Source: Pontederia crassipes
Lineage: Eukaryota > Streptophyta > Magnoliopsida > Commelinales > Pontederiaceae
Length of the DNA: 64,000 nucleotides
Assembly: GCA_030549335.1 (NCBI GenBank)
Contig: CM060189.1
Coordinates: 30,713,001-30,777,000 of the forward strand
Direction: 5' to 3'
Shown here: piece by piece, positions 36,260 through 50,300 of the stretch
Position numbering within the stretch: position 1 is the stretch's first letter
How the letters are laid out: each line of letters begins with the position of its first letter
Notes under the pieces: model-generated
The model's database searches: none
What the model saw: only the letters and a program-made list of their open reading frames with translations
Told to the model about the DNA's origin: nothing
Program-made: the position numbers and the translations under genes

Positions 36260-38098
36260 TCATGGAAGGTCTCCTTGCTGCGGCACAAAATCTTCGAACT
36301 CGATGTCTAATATATCATCAATGTCGCCGTCAGACATGTCTAGAAGAGATGCGAAATTGTAGCTGGCAGAAGGTTCGGCAAGCTGCTTCTCCAGCAATGG
36401 ATCCTCGGATGGTGCATTCCCGATCTGGAAGGAATCATACTGATCGGAAGTAATCATGTCGTCCAGTGCGAAGCCGTTGCCTTCCAAGACCAGTGCATCA
36501 GACTCCAACATGCATGGATCCTTCATCTGTGCATGGCCTCCGTCAGGGGCACGCGTTTGCTGAGCCACAAAAGGATCCACTGGAGTGACCGTCTGGATAG
36601 AGTTTGGAGCACCGGTCGCAGCGGCGTCAAACGACTCCTTGAATATTTCAGACCGAGGCTGAGGCTGCGTCATGTCTCGAGGAGGCGGATATTCTCCAAC
36701 ATGAATGGAGTTTGGGGCATTGGAAGCTTCAGCCGCATTCTTGCTAGCTTCAAAGTTCGTCCAATCCTTCTGAAGTTCAGACTTCATTGCCTTTAATGAT
36801 GCAAGCAGCTGCTGGACGTAAGTTGCCTGCTCGGTGCTTCCTCCGTTGTGATCAGAGGTAGCAGCATCAATGCTGCACAGTTGATCCTCGGACACTATCT
36901 GACCACAAGGTCGAACTCCTCCAACTTCGGGCGCGTAGTCGTTCGGGCCATTAACGCCGGAATCGGATAAAGGCGCCATGGCATCAGAAGATGAGAAGCT
37001 GTAGTGCGCGCTTTGGCCATCGAAGTTGGCGGGCGTCTGCTCAGCCGCCGCAGGGTCTCCTCCTATGACGTTGCTCGTAGCAGGAGGGGGCGAAGGATCG
37101 GAAGCGTCGTGGGACGCCACCGTGCTGCTTCGTCTGGACATAGCGAGCTCCTCCTCGTCAGGACCGAGACCGCACAGCCTCCTCTCCTCCCGCAACGCCG
37201 CGTTCCACAGAGCGTTCTCCCTCGCTGTCATTTTGTCCTGGAGCGACTTGTTATGCTGAACAAGTCCCCGGATCTTGTCGAAGTCCGGGGACATGTGCTT
37301 GATGATTGCCATCAGCACGCTCACCTTCCATACCTTCCGGAGGTCGTGGGGCTTCTTGTACGGTGCCGGACCGAGGGAAGCAGGAAAGCCCATCGACTCC
37401 AGCCACGGCTCCGTCTTCGTAGGCCACCAAGGTGGCGGGATTCCCTTCTCGAGTGAGAACGCCCGCTGCGGCGGGTCGCAGTGCTGTAGGAGGGCCGAGA
37501 CGAGGGACCCGACCGTGGTGTCCGGCAGAGCTAGCAGTGTCTTCGGAATGGAGACGGGGAGGTTTTCCCCGAGTTGAAGCACAGACGCGTTCAACTCACT
37601 CCTGTACTTCCGTATGGCCTCGGTGGCGTTCCGGTCGAACCGGACCTCATCCTTCCACCAAGCCCTCAGGCTATCCGAGCAGCCGCCCACCGCCTTGCCG
37701 TTCTCAAGGACGATCCCGTACACGAAACCTTGAGCATGGAAAAGCTTCATGCTCTTGATCATGTACTTGAGGATGCCGTCCTGAGCCCTCGACATCTTCT
37801 TCCTGCGCGAGTGGCCCGCCCTCTGCCTCAGCGCCTCCGTGTCCTCGACTGGCAACTTCTCCTGCGTCTGCTGCTGCCTTTCCCTCCGCCGCTTCAGACG
37901 CGCGGTCAGACGCCAAATCCGGGCCTCGAGCTCATCTGCGTCGAGATCATCATCGTCGCTTGTGATCTCGATCGGCAGGTAGTTGCTCGTGGCCGCGGCC
38001 GAAGGCACCATCAGGTCGACTCCGTAAGTAGAAGGCGCCCTGTTGGAAGGCCCGGCTTCATCGTTGCGAGCCCCGGTATTGCACCCGGCGTCTTCCAT
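36260..38098 (-). CDS. EIL: EIN3/EIL-type transcription factor (ethylene signalling)
   Basis: A single uninterrupted 612-codon frame, a usual length for the family. An upstream in-frame ATG at 38188 would add 30 residues unlike EIL starts; I prefer 38098 because MEDAGC begins an acidic, family-like N-terminus. The order is: an acidic stretch [12 protein letters not shown] (about 50-60); a basic segment; and the EIN3 DNA-binding domain (about 97-305). That domain has [73 protein letters not shown] and [10 protein letters not shown]. The tail is variable, with repeated PNSI motifs, and ends in an acidic [20 protein letters not shown]3/EIL proteins are nuclear activators of ethylene-response genes. 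Absence of introns is usual. The domain departs somewhat from EIN3 itself, so its clade is uncertain. It is probably the intact relative of the relics at 7.0 and 26.6 kb. Confidence 0.93.
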   Translation of the reverse strand: MEDAGCNTGARNDEAGPSNRAPSTYGVDLMVPSAAATSNYLPIEITSDDDDLDADELEARIWRLTARLKRRRERQQQTQEKLPVEDTEALRQRAGHSRRKKMSRAQDGILKYMIKSMKLFHAQGFVYGIVLENGKAVGGCSDSLRAWWKDEVRFDRNATEAIRKYRSELNASVLQLGENLPVSIPKTLLALPDTTVGSLVSALLQHCDPPQRAFSLEKGIPPPWWPTKTEPWLESMGFPASLGPAPYKKPHDLRKVWKVSVLMAIIKHMSPDFDKIRGLVQHNKSLQDKMTARENALWNAALREERRLCGLGPDEEELAMSRRSSTVASHDASDPSPPPATSNVIGGDPAAAEQTPANFDGQSAHYSFSSSDAMAPLSDSGVNGPNDYAPEVGGVRPCGQIVSEDQLCSIDAATSDHNGGSTEQATYVQQLLASLKAMKSELQKDWTNFEASKNAAEASNAPNSIHVGEYPPPRDMTQPQPRSEIFKESFDAAATGAPNSIQTVTPVDPFVAQQTRAPDGGHAQMKDPCMLESDALVLEGNGFALDDMITSDQYDSFQIGNAPSEDPLLEKQLAEPSASYNFASLLDMSDGDIDDILDIEFEDFVPQQGDLP

Positions 38099-41060
38099 TT
38101 GCTGCAGCACATATATACGAGATTCAGAAACACTTTGAATTATGCAAAAATACGATGAATTCTTACAGGACATAAAAAGAATAATCAAAACATGATGGAG
38201 ACATAAATTATATATGTAGTATACATTATCTTTCTCGGCTACATATATATATATATATGTATGTATGTATAGATACTACTCAATTGGTTATATGCAGAAC
38301 TATTGGAAAGTTCATCTTCATAGGATCAATCCAAAAATGGCAAAATAAGTTCATCTTCAAACAAATCGCATGCATGAAGCAACATTCAAGAATATGTGTG
38401 TATATTAGTACTCCCTGGTAATCTAATATTATGGTTACTGTGCGTGGTCATAAAATCATAAACGTAGCTGTGCAAAATGGATTATATAGCTGCCATGGCT
38501 GAGAGGATCGAAAAAAGAAGAAAGAGGAGGTTGCATGCAGATTTTAACCTAACAGATGCAATCTACAGACGAACTGATACGAGTCTAAGGCAGTCGATTG
38601 ATGAACAAAGAGGCAAAGACGAAGGAAAAGAAGCACTAGATCTCTTCCTTGCCAATTGTTCACACTGCTCTATAGATGGTATGATGCAAACGCCACTGGG
38701 AGACTCCATATATAGAAAAAAAATAGGCAAAATTATATGGATGTCTTATTAAGGGCTCCTAATTAATATCTGTCCTTCCATCTGAATTAATGCACCTAAT
38801 ACTCTTACTTTCCCTGGTTTCAAAGTTTAATATATATCCACATTAATTATTGATTGAGGTTTATCTATGACTATGTGAGATTTACATCCATATGTGTCTT
38901 TATTCTCACCTATCCAACAATGTTTATCGCATCAAAAAAAATACATCCTCCTAATACAATATGGCTGATTTACATATTTCTACTCTTAAAAATTAATAAA
39001 AACAGGGAAAAATATGTTCAAGAGCTTTGTTCTGTCCTAATTGGCATATCATGTCATATTTTGGAAGTATTAATATTAGATTTGGTATATTACATTTAAT
39101 ATGCATATATCATTATTAATTAAGTTATTTTTTAATTTACTTTATACAGTTGTAATTCCTGACATAAAGCTACTTACACTGAAGCTTGTTACAGAAAAAA
39201 CAGTAACATTTATTCTCAAATCAATTAGAGAACGAGTTAATGCTATTTATGACATTAAATATAAACTATCTAATTGTCACCAGGCAATAAAGTTATTTTA
39301 AAAGACATTCCAATATCTGTATTATACTCCTAATCAATGAAGGGAACAAATAATTACATTTAGGCTCCTATATATAGTGGAAAATAAGAAATTGGCATAT
39401 GTTAGTTATTTAGTATGTAATTATATATATATATATAACATAATTGTAAGATAAAATATATTTTGGCCCCCCTAAATCAAGGAAAATGTAATTTAAGAGG
39501 ATATTATCTAATATTTTTATGAATATTTATTATTTATTATAAATATTTTAATCTTTATTATTTTTAATATATTTTGCTTGGGTTCGTCCCTACGGTAAGA
39601 AAAATATTCATAATAAGAACAAGAACATGAAATGTTTTGTTACAACCACCCCTTCTTCCCGCCCCAATACATATAAATGCATGGATCTTAAAAGCTACTT
39701 GAAACTGAAGAAACATACAAAGAAGGAAAACTGCACTATGTAAATGATTCAATTTTCTTAATTAAAGGTATTTTTTAAATTAAATCTAAGTTTTACATTA
39801 TAATTAAATTTTAGTGCCTATTTCTTGTACGTGCATACCATGTGTACATATATCTATAGATATCGGGTCAAATTGCATTCTCACATATTGTTTATTAATT
39901 GACGTCTATCAAAAATATATCATGAAAATAAGAATTTCTGCCGAGTCAATTCAATTCAAAAACTTTAGTTGAAAAAAATATTGCTAAGGTGTTAGGAATT
40001 TGAAATACTAAGAACACATGAAGAAGGGATTAAAGAATGATCATATATGCATATATCACCAAACAAAGTAAAAAATCTATCCAAAAGCATACAAGATATC
40101 ACATTCGAGACAAAGAAAAGAATAATAGTAAAAGAACAAAGGAACTATAATCCTAATAAGACTTCTTTTGTTTTGTGTAATAGTATTGCTTACCCCTGAG
40201 AACAAGATGATGGAGAAGGTCTCCAACCTCGACCATGATGCCATACTGGGATCAAACTCTGAACCTCAATGGAAACATAAATCCAAGGGTAATCTTCTAA
40301 CACCTCGGCTAAGGAACCCCTCATCTTTGTAGACCAAATTCTCACAAGAATATTTCGTAGTCGCTTGAAAACAAATATATAGATGGTAAATGGATAATGA
40401 TGAACGAGTCCATAGTACGCAAGTAATTTTTCTTTTTTAAAAAAGGAAAAAATTATCTACATTCCTTGTACCAACGCAATTCAAATTTCAAATGAAAATA
40501 TCCCGCGCTATGTATGTAGACATAATTTCACACTTAAAATGGGTAATTAATATGAAAATATCCCGCGCTTATGTATGTAGACATAATTTACCACTTAAAA
40601 TGGGTAATTAATATGAAAATATCCCGTGCTATGTATGTAGACATAATTTCACCCTTAAAATGGGTAATTAATAGGAAAATAGTAGACATAATTTCACACT
40701 TAAAATGGGTAATTAATGCAATTTTTATGAACAAGCAAAGGCACATATGCCGCGCTTATGTACGTAGACATAATTTCACACTGAAAATGGGTAATTAATG
40801 CAATTTATGTGAACAATGCAAATGCACATCTCTGCTTATGTAAGTAATTGAAATGAAGAAAGGATATACTTTTCTTCTTTCATGTTCAATTGATTCAAAT
40901 TATCCTTCTGGGTTTTTCCCTTGTTCTCATCCATTCTTGATCTTTTAAGTAATATATTTTGTTCTTTAATTTTTCATATTATTTTTTTATTTCATAAGTA
41001 CTCTTAATTTGTGTCATCATTATTCGGGTGTGTTCCCCGCCGCCGCCACCCCACACGCGC
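38099..41060. promoter_or_regulatory. Upstream region of the EIL gene, ancestral counterpart of the array
   Basis: Parts of this region (38.10-38.15, 39.10-39.40, 39.75-40.35 and 40.43-41.06 kb) align, with gaps, to the spacer and the start of units A, B and C. Here the roughly 710-bp sub-unit is present once and in shorter form. I could not assign a TATA box or operator with confidence. An AT-dinucleotide tract lies near 38244-38258. Confidence 0.6.
40500..40810. repeat. Tandem repeats of about 60 bp upstream of EIL
   Basis: About four to five imperfect copies share TATGTAGACATAATTTCAC and AAAATGGGTAATTAAT, at about 40513, 40574, 40634, 40680 and 40760. The later copies are shortened or interrupted. 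No counterpart is evident in units A-C. Confidence 0.85.
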
Positions 41061-42666
41061 ACACTCACACTTATTTTTCAACAATATGGAGGGCGAGCCA
41101 CATGTACTATAAATTTTTTAACCTATTAATTATTTCTCTCCTTTTAAAACATCATTTAAATCTTTAAAATATTATTTTATCTTACTAGGTAGAAGTGTGA
41201 TTTCATAATTGTAAAATTGGAATAATAAACATGTAATGTAAAGATATTCTCATTTATCCCATTTAAAATTAAGAAATAATGATAAAATATCTGAGCCTTT
41301 AGATTAAGGCATGGTCAAACTTTTTATTTACAAATCATTTTGCATTTGTGTTTTATTCTCTTTTTCCTAATATTCTCATTCTAATTGTATTGATATTTGA
41401 CTTTTATAAATCGATTGTGTACTATCATGATTGATTTGGTAAATCAATTTTATCGGATAAACACTAATTACATTTTTTTTTCTCTAATTCATTAACCGCT
41501 AATCATAACCCTTTGTCACAACTAGAAAAGCAAGTTCACCATGCACAAAGTGACTACATGATCAACTTCTTCATAACTCTTTTTTAACACTCTTGGCCAG
41601 ATGCAATATTATCTTCCCTAAATCTTGGGATTTTTATTAAGGTCATGTTTTCATATGTCTAGCATTCTTCTCCTTATATGTCCACATAGAATTGACCCAA
41701 AGCATGCCTTTTGTTGGTTTTGAACTTGGGGATTTTAGGTCCTTGTGAAGTAGTCAAACTCTAGTATATGACAGATTCGTATGAAGTTGTAGTAATACCA
41801 TATTTAACAATCTTGATCGGGCATCATACTGTTTGCATTGGATCTAGTCATGCATAATATGCATCAAGCTTCGCTAAGATCATGTTCCTACCCAATATTC
41901 CTCTTGTCATTTCTCCATCGAGGACTAATCCAAAGTGTGCCTAAAGACAATGGGTCATTGCACCACTCTTGACTAGTTGGGATGTGTTTATACAACACCT
42001 TGTTGCAAGGTCTAGAATGAACAATATCACATCTGTCTAGTAATATTACATGTAGTATTATAGTCGCTTCGTATGGATCTTTGTATCGTGGTGAAATTCA
42101 AACTTGAATCCTCTAAGTGATAAAGAATGCAAAAAAGATGTCTTAAGTTAATCTTATATGAATAAATTGTAGAGGAATGTTCGATATGCCGCTCAGAGTT
42201 GGACTTGACATGTTCATTGGCATCATAGTCCACGCTATTATTTGAATTGTTTATTTTATGCATTAAACTTCAAGTTGATTTTTGAAATATTTCATTTATA
42301 TTATATAAATAATTTTGTTAGCTTTAAAAAAAAACAAAAGCACCTCATTTTAATATTCATGCAAAAAAATATATATACATAGAATAGTGCATAGTAGTGC
42401 AAGTTAAATGACAGTGGCTGAGATTGGCCACTGGTGTGGTTGAACTTTTTGCAACCGACCAAAGAGAACTTGCAATTGGCCCAGCAATCGGTTGGCTGAG
42501 CTATCAACTGACAACCACATAAGCTCAACTAATTGATCCATTGGTGAAAAAAATTCAATCGACCAGAGTGCATAATGCACAACTAATTTTTTTATCAAAT
42601 CGAGGGCAACGGTCATATGAATTAAATAATGCCTATAAAAGACATACCAAAGTGTAGAAATTCTTG
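41061..42666. other. Intergenic DNA, nothing recognised
   Basis: Mostly AT-rich non-coding sequence between the EIL upstream region and the duplication at 42.67 kb. No ORF resembles a known protein. Confidence 0.4.
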
Positions 42667-43345
42667 AGGCTTCATAGGAAAATATTTACTATCAAGGGAA
42701 AACACATTTCAGCACTTAAAGACTGAAGTTGCAAGTCTTTCTTCTCTCTTTCTCTATTATTATTTGGAATGAGCAAAGTTGTAAAAAAAAAGTTTGGTTA
42801 TATGAACTTTACTTCTAATTAAAAATTTGGCTTCATAAGAAAAAATCTACTATCAAGGGAAAACACGTTGGAGCATTAAAAAATCTTCTTATAGCACGTT
42901 GGAGCATCCCCAAACTTCTCAGGAACTTTTTGGCAAGACGTGCAAGTTCATCAGCAGCAGTTCCAGCTGAGAAGTGAATTTGTGATAATTTGACGTCAAA
43001 TGCTGCTAAGTTCTCGGGATTATTTGGCAGAAGTGCCATGCCAATCACTGTGATCATGTACGTCATCTAGTGTACGTCGTTGCTAGGATCGTGTATGGTC
43101 GAATTTTGCTTGAACAAAAAATTGTGACGCTCACGCAAAACTTTTTGCACGGAACTAATGAGAACTCCGAGCGTTGACTCGAACGAAAGTTCCTGTGGGG
43201 AACCTGTTTGCCAAATTTTAGCCGAGTTATGAGGTAAATTCCTCATCCAAACACGCCCATAGGATAAAGTTGCAAATGTTTATGGTCTCTTTCTCTCTTA
43301 TTATTTAGAATGTGCAACGTTGTAAAAAAAGAGTTTGGTATGGGC
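42667..43345. repeat. Direct duplication, second copy interrupted by an insert
   Basis: Bases 42669-42806 (CTTCATAGGAAAATA to GTAAAAAAAAAGTTTGGT) recur starting at 42831. The recurrence breaks at about 42882 and resumes at about 43263 (AAAGTTGCAAATG) up to 43345. The intervening roughly 380 bp ends on the minus strand with TATGGGCGTGTTTGGATGAG, a MITE-like end, but I found no clear partner terminus. Confidence 0.55.
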
Positions 43346-44379
43346 TAGAAACAAAGATGCGGTGTGATTAAATCTATTATAACAAAATGCGTGTTTACAT
43401 TTTGAGCGAAGAAAATATGACTAAAATTTCATGAGAAAAAGTGTGTCGAAATGTGAAAAAAAAAATAGTGGGGTGTAAAAATTTCTACCTTATCCTATCT
43501 AGAGAAAAGAGTTTAATGAATTTCCTACAATCTCAAAATCAAAAAATCAAAGCAAAAATATAGACTAAAACGTGGTCAAACCTCATCAACATTTTTTTTA
43601 TTAATAAAGTGGAATGCCACTGAATTAGAAATTACAATAAATAAACACCATCTTTTACGAATTAAGACAAACATAGAGACTATTAGGATGAAAATTGATA
43701 GAGATGAAACTTAGGGAATGACTCCGGTAATTGTTTCTTAAACTGATGGAATTTAAAAAGAGTAGTAGCCATCTTCGCGGTCAATGTTTTATAGAAATGA
43801 ACACTGAGCTTAGGAAATGACTCCGGTAATTGTTTGATTATTCAACCCTCCCCCTCCCTCCTACCCAATGACTTGTGATCACATACCATCTATGTCAGAG
43901 CTTTACCATTGCTACTAATTTGATCACAACACAACACTCTTGACATGGATCGTATAATCATCGATGTGCAAACAGCACCTTCTTTATGGCCTCATGCGCA
44001 TAAAAAATAATAAATAAATCATTATAAGATTGCAAAATATTTTCCTCTTTCCAAAAAAAAGAAGAAGAAAAATCCATAAGTCCTTCATCTTCTACAAGAT
44101 CCGAATCGACGTCGGATTCGATCTCGGCATACATTTTTGGGTTTCTTAATCAATTTCAATGTAAGCCCCACATGACGTGAGTGAGGCTGCAAAATCAAGA
44201 ACCAGGTAATAATGTAAGACATGATTTGGCTAGTTCAGGTCCAACCACGTTCAAACAAACATAAGATTGAGAAAAAAATAAAAAATCTGAATAAGTTACA
44301 AGCGACTTTGAAATTTCGGATCCGTTACAGGATCTCCCCTGGGAAATTAACTTAAATAGTAACAAAAAAAATGAATACG
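43346..44379. other. 3' flank of the homoserine dehydrogenase gene
   Basis: Non-coding DNA beyond the stop codon at 44380. The gene's 3' UTR must lie in the right part. No other gene is seen. Confidence 0.4.
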
Positions 44380-47300
44380 TCAACGGAAAAGATCTTGAAG
44401 ATCAACCACATCAGCGAGGACTCCAGCAGCTGTTGTATCATTTCCAGCCCCCGCACCCTGAATGACCAATGGGGAGTCTTTGTAACACCTGCTGTATATC
44501 TCGACCTGCAAGATAATATATCAATGGTGATATTGTACCAGCATTAAAGTAAACTGATCATATATAACGATGCCATTGATAAGTTTACAAACAAGAACCA
44601 TCACGAAAGTTGAACCGGAAGTTGTACTAATTATGTGGGAAGTTTCATTTTTTTGGGTGGTCGGGGTAGATAAACTGAGCGAAGCCCAATGTTAAGAGAG
44701 CTATAGGCTCATGACCTGCTATCCTTTGTTAGATATGACAATAGTTCTACTAGGCATTTGGGATGCAGCAGTGATCCCCGTGGCCCTGTAGCAAACACCT
44801 ATTTGAGAAGTTTCAAAACTGCTCAGAAATGGCACGACGTGACACATCTCTACCAGGGCAACATATTAAATCCATATGCCCAAAAATGGCAACTCAGATA
44901 CTACAAAACCATACAGACAGAAACAGAGAAATACATTGTCAAATTTGGGGGTTTTCAGAGTGGATTTCTTATATGGTGAGGTAACTTCATACCAAGATAA
45001 GATTGCAAGAAATGTCATGATATAAAACACAATAAAGAGAACTAGATAAGCATACAATGTTGTCACTTCCCCTCAATCTCCCCAAGGGAGAATCTTTAGG
45101 TAGCTCCTTAAGACCAACCTCACACCTGCAAAGAAAGTTCACCAAGTATGAGAAGATAGAAAACTGAAGATCCTGGTTAGTTTTAGTGGAGTATTAGGAT
45201 ATCATGTGATTAATATAATAACATCTTTAGATGATATTGTCTTTTTTTTTCTGAGAAGGAAAAGGATGTCTACCCAAGACTGTCGCTCTATTAGAAGGAT
45301 CTAAGTGTTACATCAAGTTATATTTACAAAAGAGGATCGATGATATTGTCCTTTTTTTTCCTTTCTTTTTTTTTCTGAGAAGGAAAAGGATGTCTACCCA
45401 AGACTGAGTCACTGACGCTCTATTAGAAGGATCTAAGTGTTACATCAAGTTATATTTACAAAAGAGGATCGATGATATTGTCCTTTTTTTTCCTTTCTTT
45501 TTTTTTCTGAGAAGGAAAAGGATGTCTACCCAAGACTGAGTCACTGACGCACTATTAGAAGGATCTAAGTGTTACATCAAGTTATATTTACAAAAGAGGA
45601 ACGATGAGCACCCTTCATACCAGACCACAATTTTGCCAAATGTGCAGCACGCAGAATGGCATTAACTGAATAGCACCATTCCCTCCTAAAAATACAAGCA
45701 TTACTCTAGAACCATATTGCCCACATGACAGCAAGTGGAAGTAACCATTGCTGCCGCAAAACATACATCCAAAAATTTTGTTGATCTCCACCAAATCTGT
45801 AAAATCGCCATAATAATGCTGCAGATGTCACATCCAGCCATTGACAACCTACTGAGACCATACTTCCATGGCCACTGTGCATTGAAAGAAGAGGTAGTTT
45901 ATATCCTCATCCCTCTGACCACACAAAGAACACGTGACTTCAGTTGTAGGCAGCCACTTCGACCGCTAGATAAGAAAACTATACTGACAAAGGAGCCATG
46001 CAAAAAAAGTTTCCAGTTCACCGATAGGTAATCAGATTGTGTTTTGGTGTTTCTTAAAATTGTCCAGTAGTCCACACTCATGCATCTAGCTTAGAAGCAT
46101 TGAGAACACCGCTTCCAACACAACCCTAGAGTAGCAAAATCATGAGTTCTCTGAGAGGAAAGTTTAGTTGAGAAGGAGGGGAGCCAAATTCTGTTACCTC
46201 CGTCAAAGATCAACCAGTAATCAGCAACACTGGCATCCTTGTCTCAGCCAGACCGAATATCTTGGACACGACTTTTAGTGGAACTTCAGTTACCCAAGGA
46301 TCCAGCCAAAACCTTATATCACACTCATTGCCCAAACTCAGTGACAAAAAAGGTCTCAGCAGCCCGAGTACAACCACACCTGCCAAGAATGATGAGCAAC
46401 CATTAGGAACATTCACTCTTAAGTTCCATGACAAGAAGTTTCCATTACATGAGAAGATGGCCTCCGATCATATATATATAGCTGTCATCCAGGTATATAT
46501 ATAGCTGTGAAAACAAGTATCATATACAAGTGTAAGCTCTCAAGAAGAGAGCGGCAAAAGAGGGAGGGCTGCACAATCCCTAACCAAAGCCACACTCCCG
46601 AGGAAGAAAGGAAGCATGAAAAACAATGCTCTCAAGTGTACCCTGCCCCCCACAAAATAATCCGGTTAAAAGATGCCAGCGGACCTCAATCCCTGTCTAG
46701 TCAGACCATGAAGCAAAAGCCAAAAGGACTCTGCTGCTGAAGGTGAAGTTCCCAAGGTGGCCCAAGTGCCCAACTGCATCCAAACCTCTCAGGAAACCGT
46801 ACAATCAAAAAAGAGGTGATCAATGTCCTCCTCCGCCACGCCACACATGGGGCAAGAGACATCAGCGTGGGGCGCCCACGCCACCCTGTAAACTCTAGTG
46901 AGGAGTCTGCCGCGCCACAAAAGCCAAGCAAAGATCATGACTTTCAAGAGCACCCGGGAGCGCTAGATGAGTCTGCAATCTGCTCTGAATGAGTCCGAGA
47001 ATGAAAGGGCAGGAAGATAGCGGAGATACAGGCTGCGCGCTGAGAAGGCCTCCGAGATCCACACCCACCCATCAAACCAGGAAGGGTCAGGCCGAAAGGG
47101 TCGCATGAGGATGCATGGCCAAGGCCTGAAGACGGGAGAAAGATGCTGCTAGAGGTCCCCTGTGTCACTCCTGCCCACTGAAGGGCGCGCCCCGAGCAGG
47201 CGTGGCCATGCGCGCGAGGAGGCGGGCGTGGCCGGGGCGATTCCTACTCCTAGTAGGAATAGGAGTCGTCCAACACTCCGAAGGTCCGACGAGGAGGGAG

Positions 47301-50300
47301 GAGCTTCTGGAGATGAAGACTTGGACTCCTATCGTGAGTAGGAGGACGAGCGCGTGGAGAAGTGCAGGATCGGAAGGATTCACTCCTAGTAGGAATAGGA
47401 ATTCGGACCTCTCCTAGGTCGAGTAAGACTTGGGCACGGACGGAGCTTCCTTCTGGATCGAGGGTCACTTGGAGATGAAGTCCTAATCATAGGAGGACTG
47501 AAGAGGGGGAGAGGCCACAGGAAAACAGTCCTAGTCCTAGTAGGACTAGGACTTGTCCCGGCGGGCGCACTCGGGGCGCACCCCGGACATGGCAGGGCGC
47601 CAGGAGGGCGGCCTGACCAGTTTGCCTTCAAGATGGACTTTGAAGGAGTGCTGGCCGAATTCTTCTAGGACTCCAAGGTTGCTGGATTTCTACTCCTACT
47701 CCAAGGAGGTTTTTCTAGAGAAGGGCTTGCATGCCTAATAGGATTAGGTCCTTAACTTAAACTAGGAGTTGTTTCTCTTTGGCACTATAAAAGGACATGT
47801 AATCAAGGCTTGTAAGACGATCCTACACAATCTGAGATTGCTCAATAATATTCTCTAGTTTTCCTCTAAACTCTTAGCCTCCCTCTCTTCTTCCAGGGCG
47901 GGTGTTTCGTTGTGCATCCGGAGCGTGTACGGCCGGGGTCCAAGGCACGTCCAAACGAGGGCTGATCGACGACCGAGCAGGGTTCGTCGAGCCACACGTC
48001 TGGTGTTTCGTATCCGAAGCGTAAGGGCGTGACAACGTGGTATCAGAGCTTAGGTTCCGACTATGTCAGGAGAAGAAGGTGCTTCGAGCAAATGGAAGCT
48101 GAGGACACGACCCGGGGTCGAGTCCAAGGTGCGGACGGTGGGGAAAAGAAAAAGAATACGCGAGCAAAGTCCAGAGATCCCGGCAACCGTATTGAGAAGA
48201 ATATGGAGGCGCTGGAACGAAGTCTTCAGGAAACGGACGAGGCGGTCCGTATCTTGGAAGCCGCGGCAGGAGAACACAGCTTGGCACTGGAGCAAGGAGG
48301 AGCCTTACACCAGGAGCTGTCCAGCCGCGTTGCAGCTATAGAGGAGGCTATGGATGCAAGGTGGAAGGCCATGGAGACAAGTTTGTTGCTTCTCAAAGGT
48401 CTTCTCTTCGATGCAAGAGGGCTGCGATCGAAGACCTCGGTGCCCAAGTTCTTGGGACCGGAACCGAAGAAATATGATGGTGCGCGGGAGGCGACGACCA
48501 TCGACGATTTTCTTTGGTGTCTTGAAAAGGGTTTCAAGACGAGCAAGATCGTGGTCGAGAAGGACCAGATCGACATGGCCGTGCGCTACCTGGTGGATGG
48601 TGCGCTCTTGTGGTGGCGTCGGATGGAGGGAGGAGACGAGACTCCGATAGAGTCTTGGGCAGATTTCAAGATGGAATTGAAGAAGCAATTCTACCCCGGC
48701 AATGCACAAGAAGTGGCTATGAACAAGCTGACTTCTCTCAAGCAAACGGGTTCCGTGAAGGAATATATCGAAAAGTTCCAACCGCTTATGTTGGAGATGC
48801 CCGCGAGCATGGAGGAGTCGACATGGTTGTTCTTCTTCCTGCGGGGGTTGAAACCATGGGCGGCTCAGGAGTTGAGACGTCAGAGGATAATGACCATGAA
48901 CGGAGCATTGGTCGCTGCTGAAGCTTTGGTGGAGTTTTCAGCAAACCGGGATCCTGGCGCGGGTGCTAAGTATCAGAGCAAGTCCAAGAAGGACGGAGCC
49001 CGAGCAGGTGGCAAGAAGAACGATAAGCAAGAGAAGAAGGCGACGACATCGAAGGGAGATGCCAAGAATACGGTCAGATGCTTCCTCTGTGGAGGGCCGC
49101 ACTACGCGAGGGAGTGCGACACGAAGAAGGGGCTCTCGACCATGGCATCTACCGTGGACACCGAGCAAGGCGCTGCACACATGGGGTCTATAATGGCGCT
49201 GACGACTGCTGCCGCAACGCTCCCGACGAAGGAAGTGAAGAAAACCGCGAAGGGCCTGATGTTCGTGGAGGTCGCAGTGAATGGCCACACTTCGACCGCT
49301 CTGGTTGATACTGGAGCCACGCACAACTTCATGGATTCAAGGGAAGCGGCACGACTTGGCATACGTTATGTCAAGGAGCCAGGCCTGATCAAGACAGTAA
49401 ACGCGGCCTCCCAGCCAATCCTTGGTACGGCCAAGGATATCCACGCGAAGGTGGGGGAGTGGGGAGCGATCACCATGACGATCGTCAACATGGACGACCA
49501 TCGGTTCGTCCTGGGCATGGAGTTCATGGATGCGTTCCGTGAGGTGAGACTTTCCCAGGAGGGGATTCGTTTTCTATCTCAGGAAGCTTCGCATGAAGTT
49601 GCCACGACGAGGGCCAGCGTGAAGTCCAAGATGCTTTCGGCGATGCAACTTGATAAGGGCATACGTCGGAAGGAGGTCACCTACTTGGCTGCCTTGAAGC
49701 TCAACGAGACCGGGCTCAAGGTTCAAGGCGTCCCAGAGGAAGTGGAAAGGCTTCTGGAGCAGTACAAGGATGTAATGCCACCAGAGCTGCCGAGCAGACT
49801 TCCTCCTCGCCGAGATATCGATGACGTCATCGACCCGGTGCCAGGTGCGAAGCCTCCGGCTATGGGGCCGTATCGCATGGCACCTCCGAAGCTGGAGGAG
49901 CTTCGAAAACAACCGAGCGAGTTGCTGAAAGCTGGGTTCATGGGATCCTCGAAGGCATCCGGTGGGGCGCCGGTCCTACTTCAGAGGAAGCAGGATGGAT
50001 CAAGGATGAACAAGATCTTTCACCCACTATGGGACAAGTGCGTGGTGTACTTGGACGACATAGTGGCATGCTCGGAGAAGCTCGCAGAGCATGTGGAGCA
50101 TCCCGGGGAGGTGTTCAAGCTGCTGTGAGAGAACGAGCTCGGGGAATGCTCGTTCGCCCAATCGGAAAGGATGTTCCTTGGGCACCATATTAAAGCCGGG
50201 AAGATCAGCATGGACAAGGGGAAGGTCCAAGCTATTCTCGACTGGGAGCCGCCAACGAACGTTCCGGAGATGCGATCTCTCTTGGGACTCGCCAACTACT

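Noticed and set aside
36533..38158. Long plus-strand ORFs opposite the EIL gene
   Set aside because: They are antisense shadows of the GC-biased EIL coding sequence.
38477..38752. 91-codon plus-strand ORF upstream of EIL
   Set aside because: No recognisable domain, AT-rich non-coding composition around it, and no counterpart kept in the duplicated flanks.
42833..43066. 77-codon minus-strand ORF
   Set aside because: It spans a duplication and an insert boundary and resembles no family I know.
45251..45605. Evenly spaced repeats that could suggest a CRISPR array
   Set aside because: There are only three copies of about 125 bp with no unique spacers, in a plant intron next to LINE sequence.
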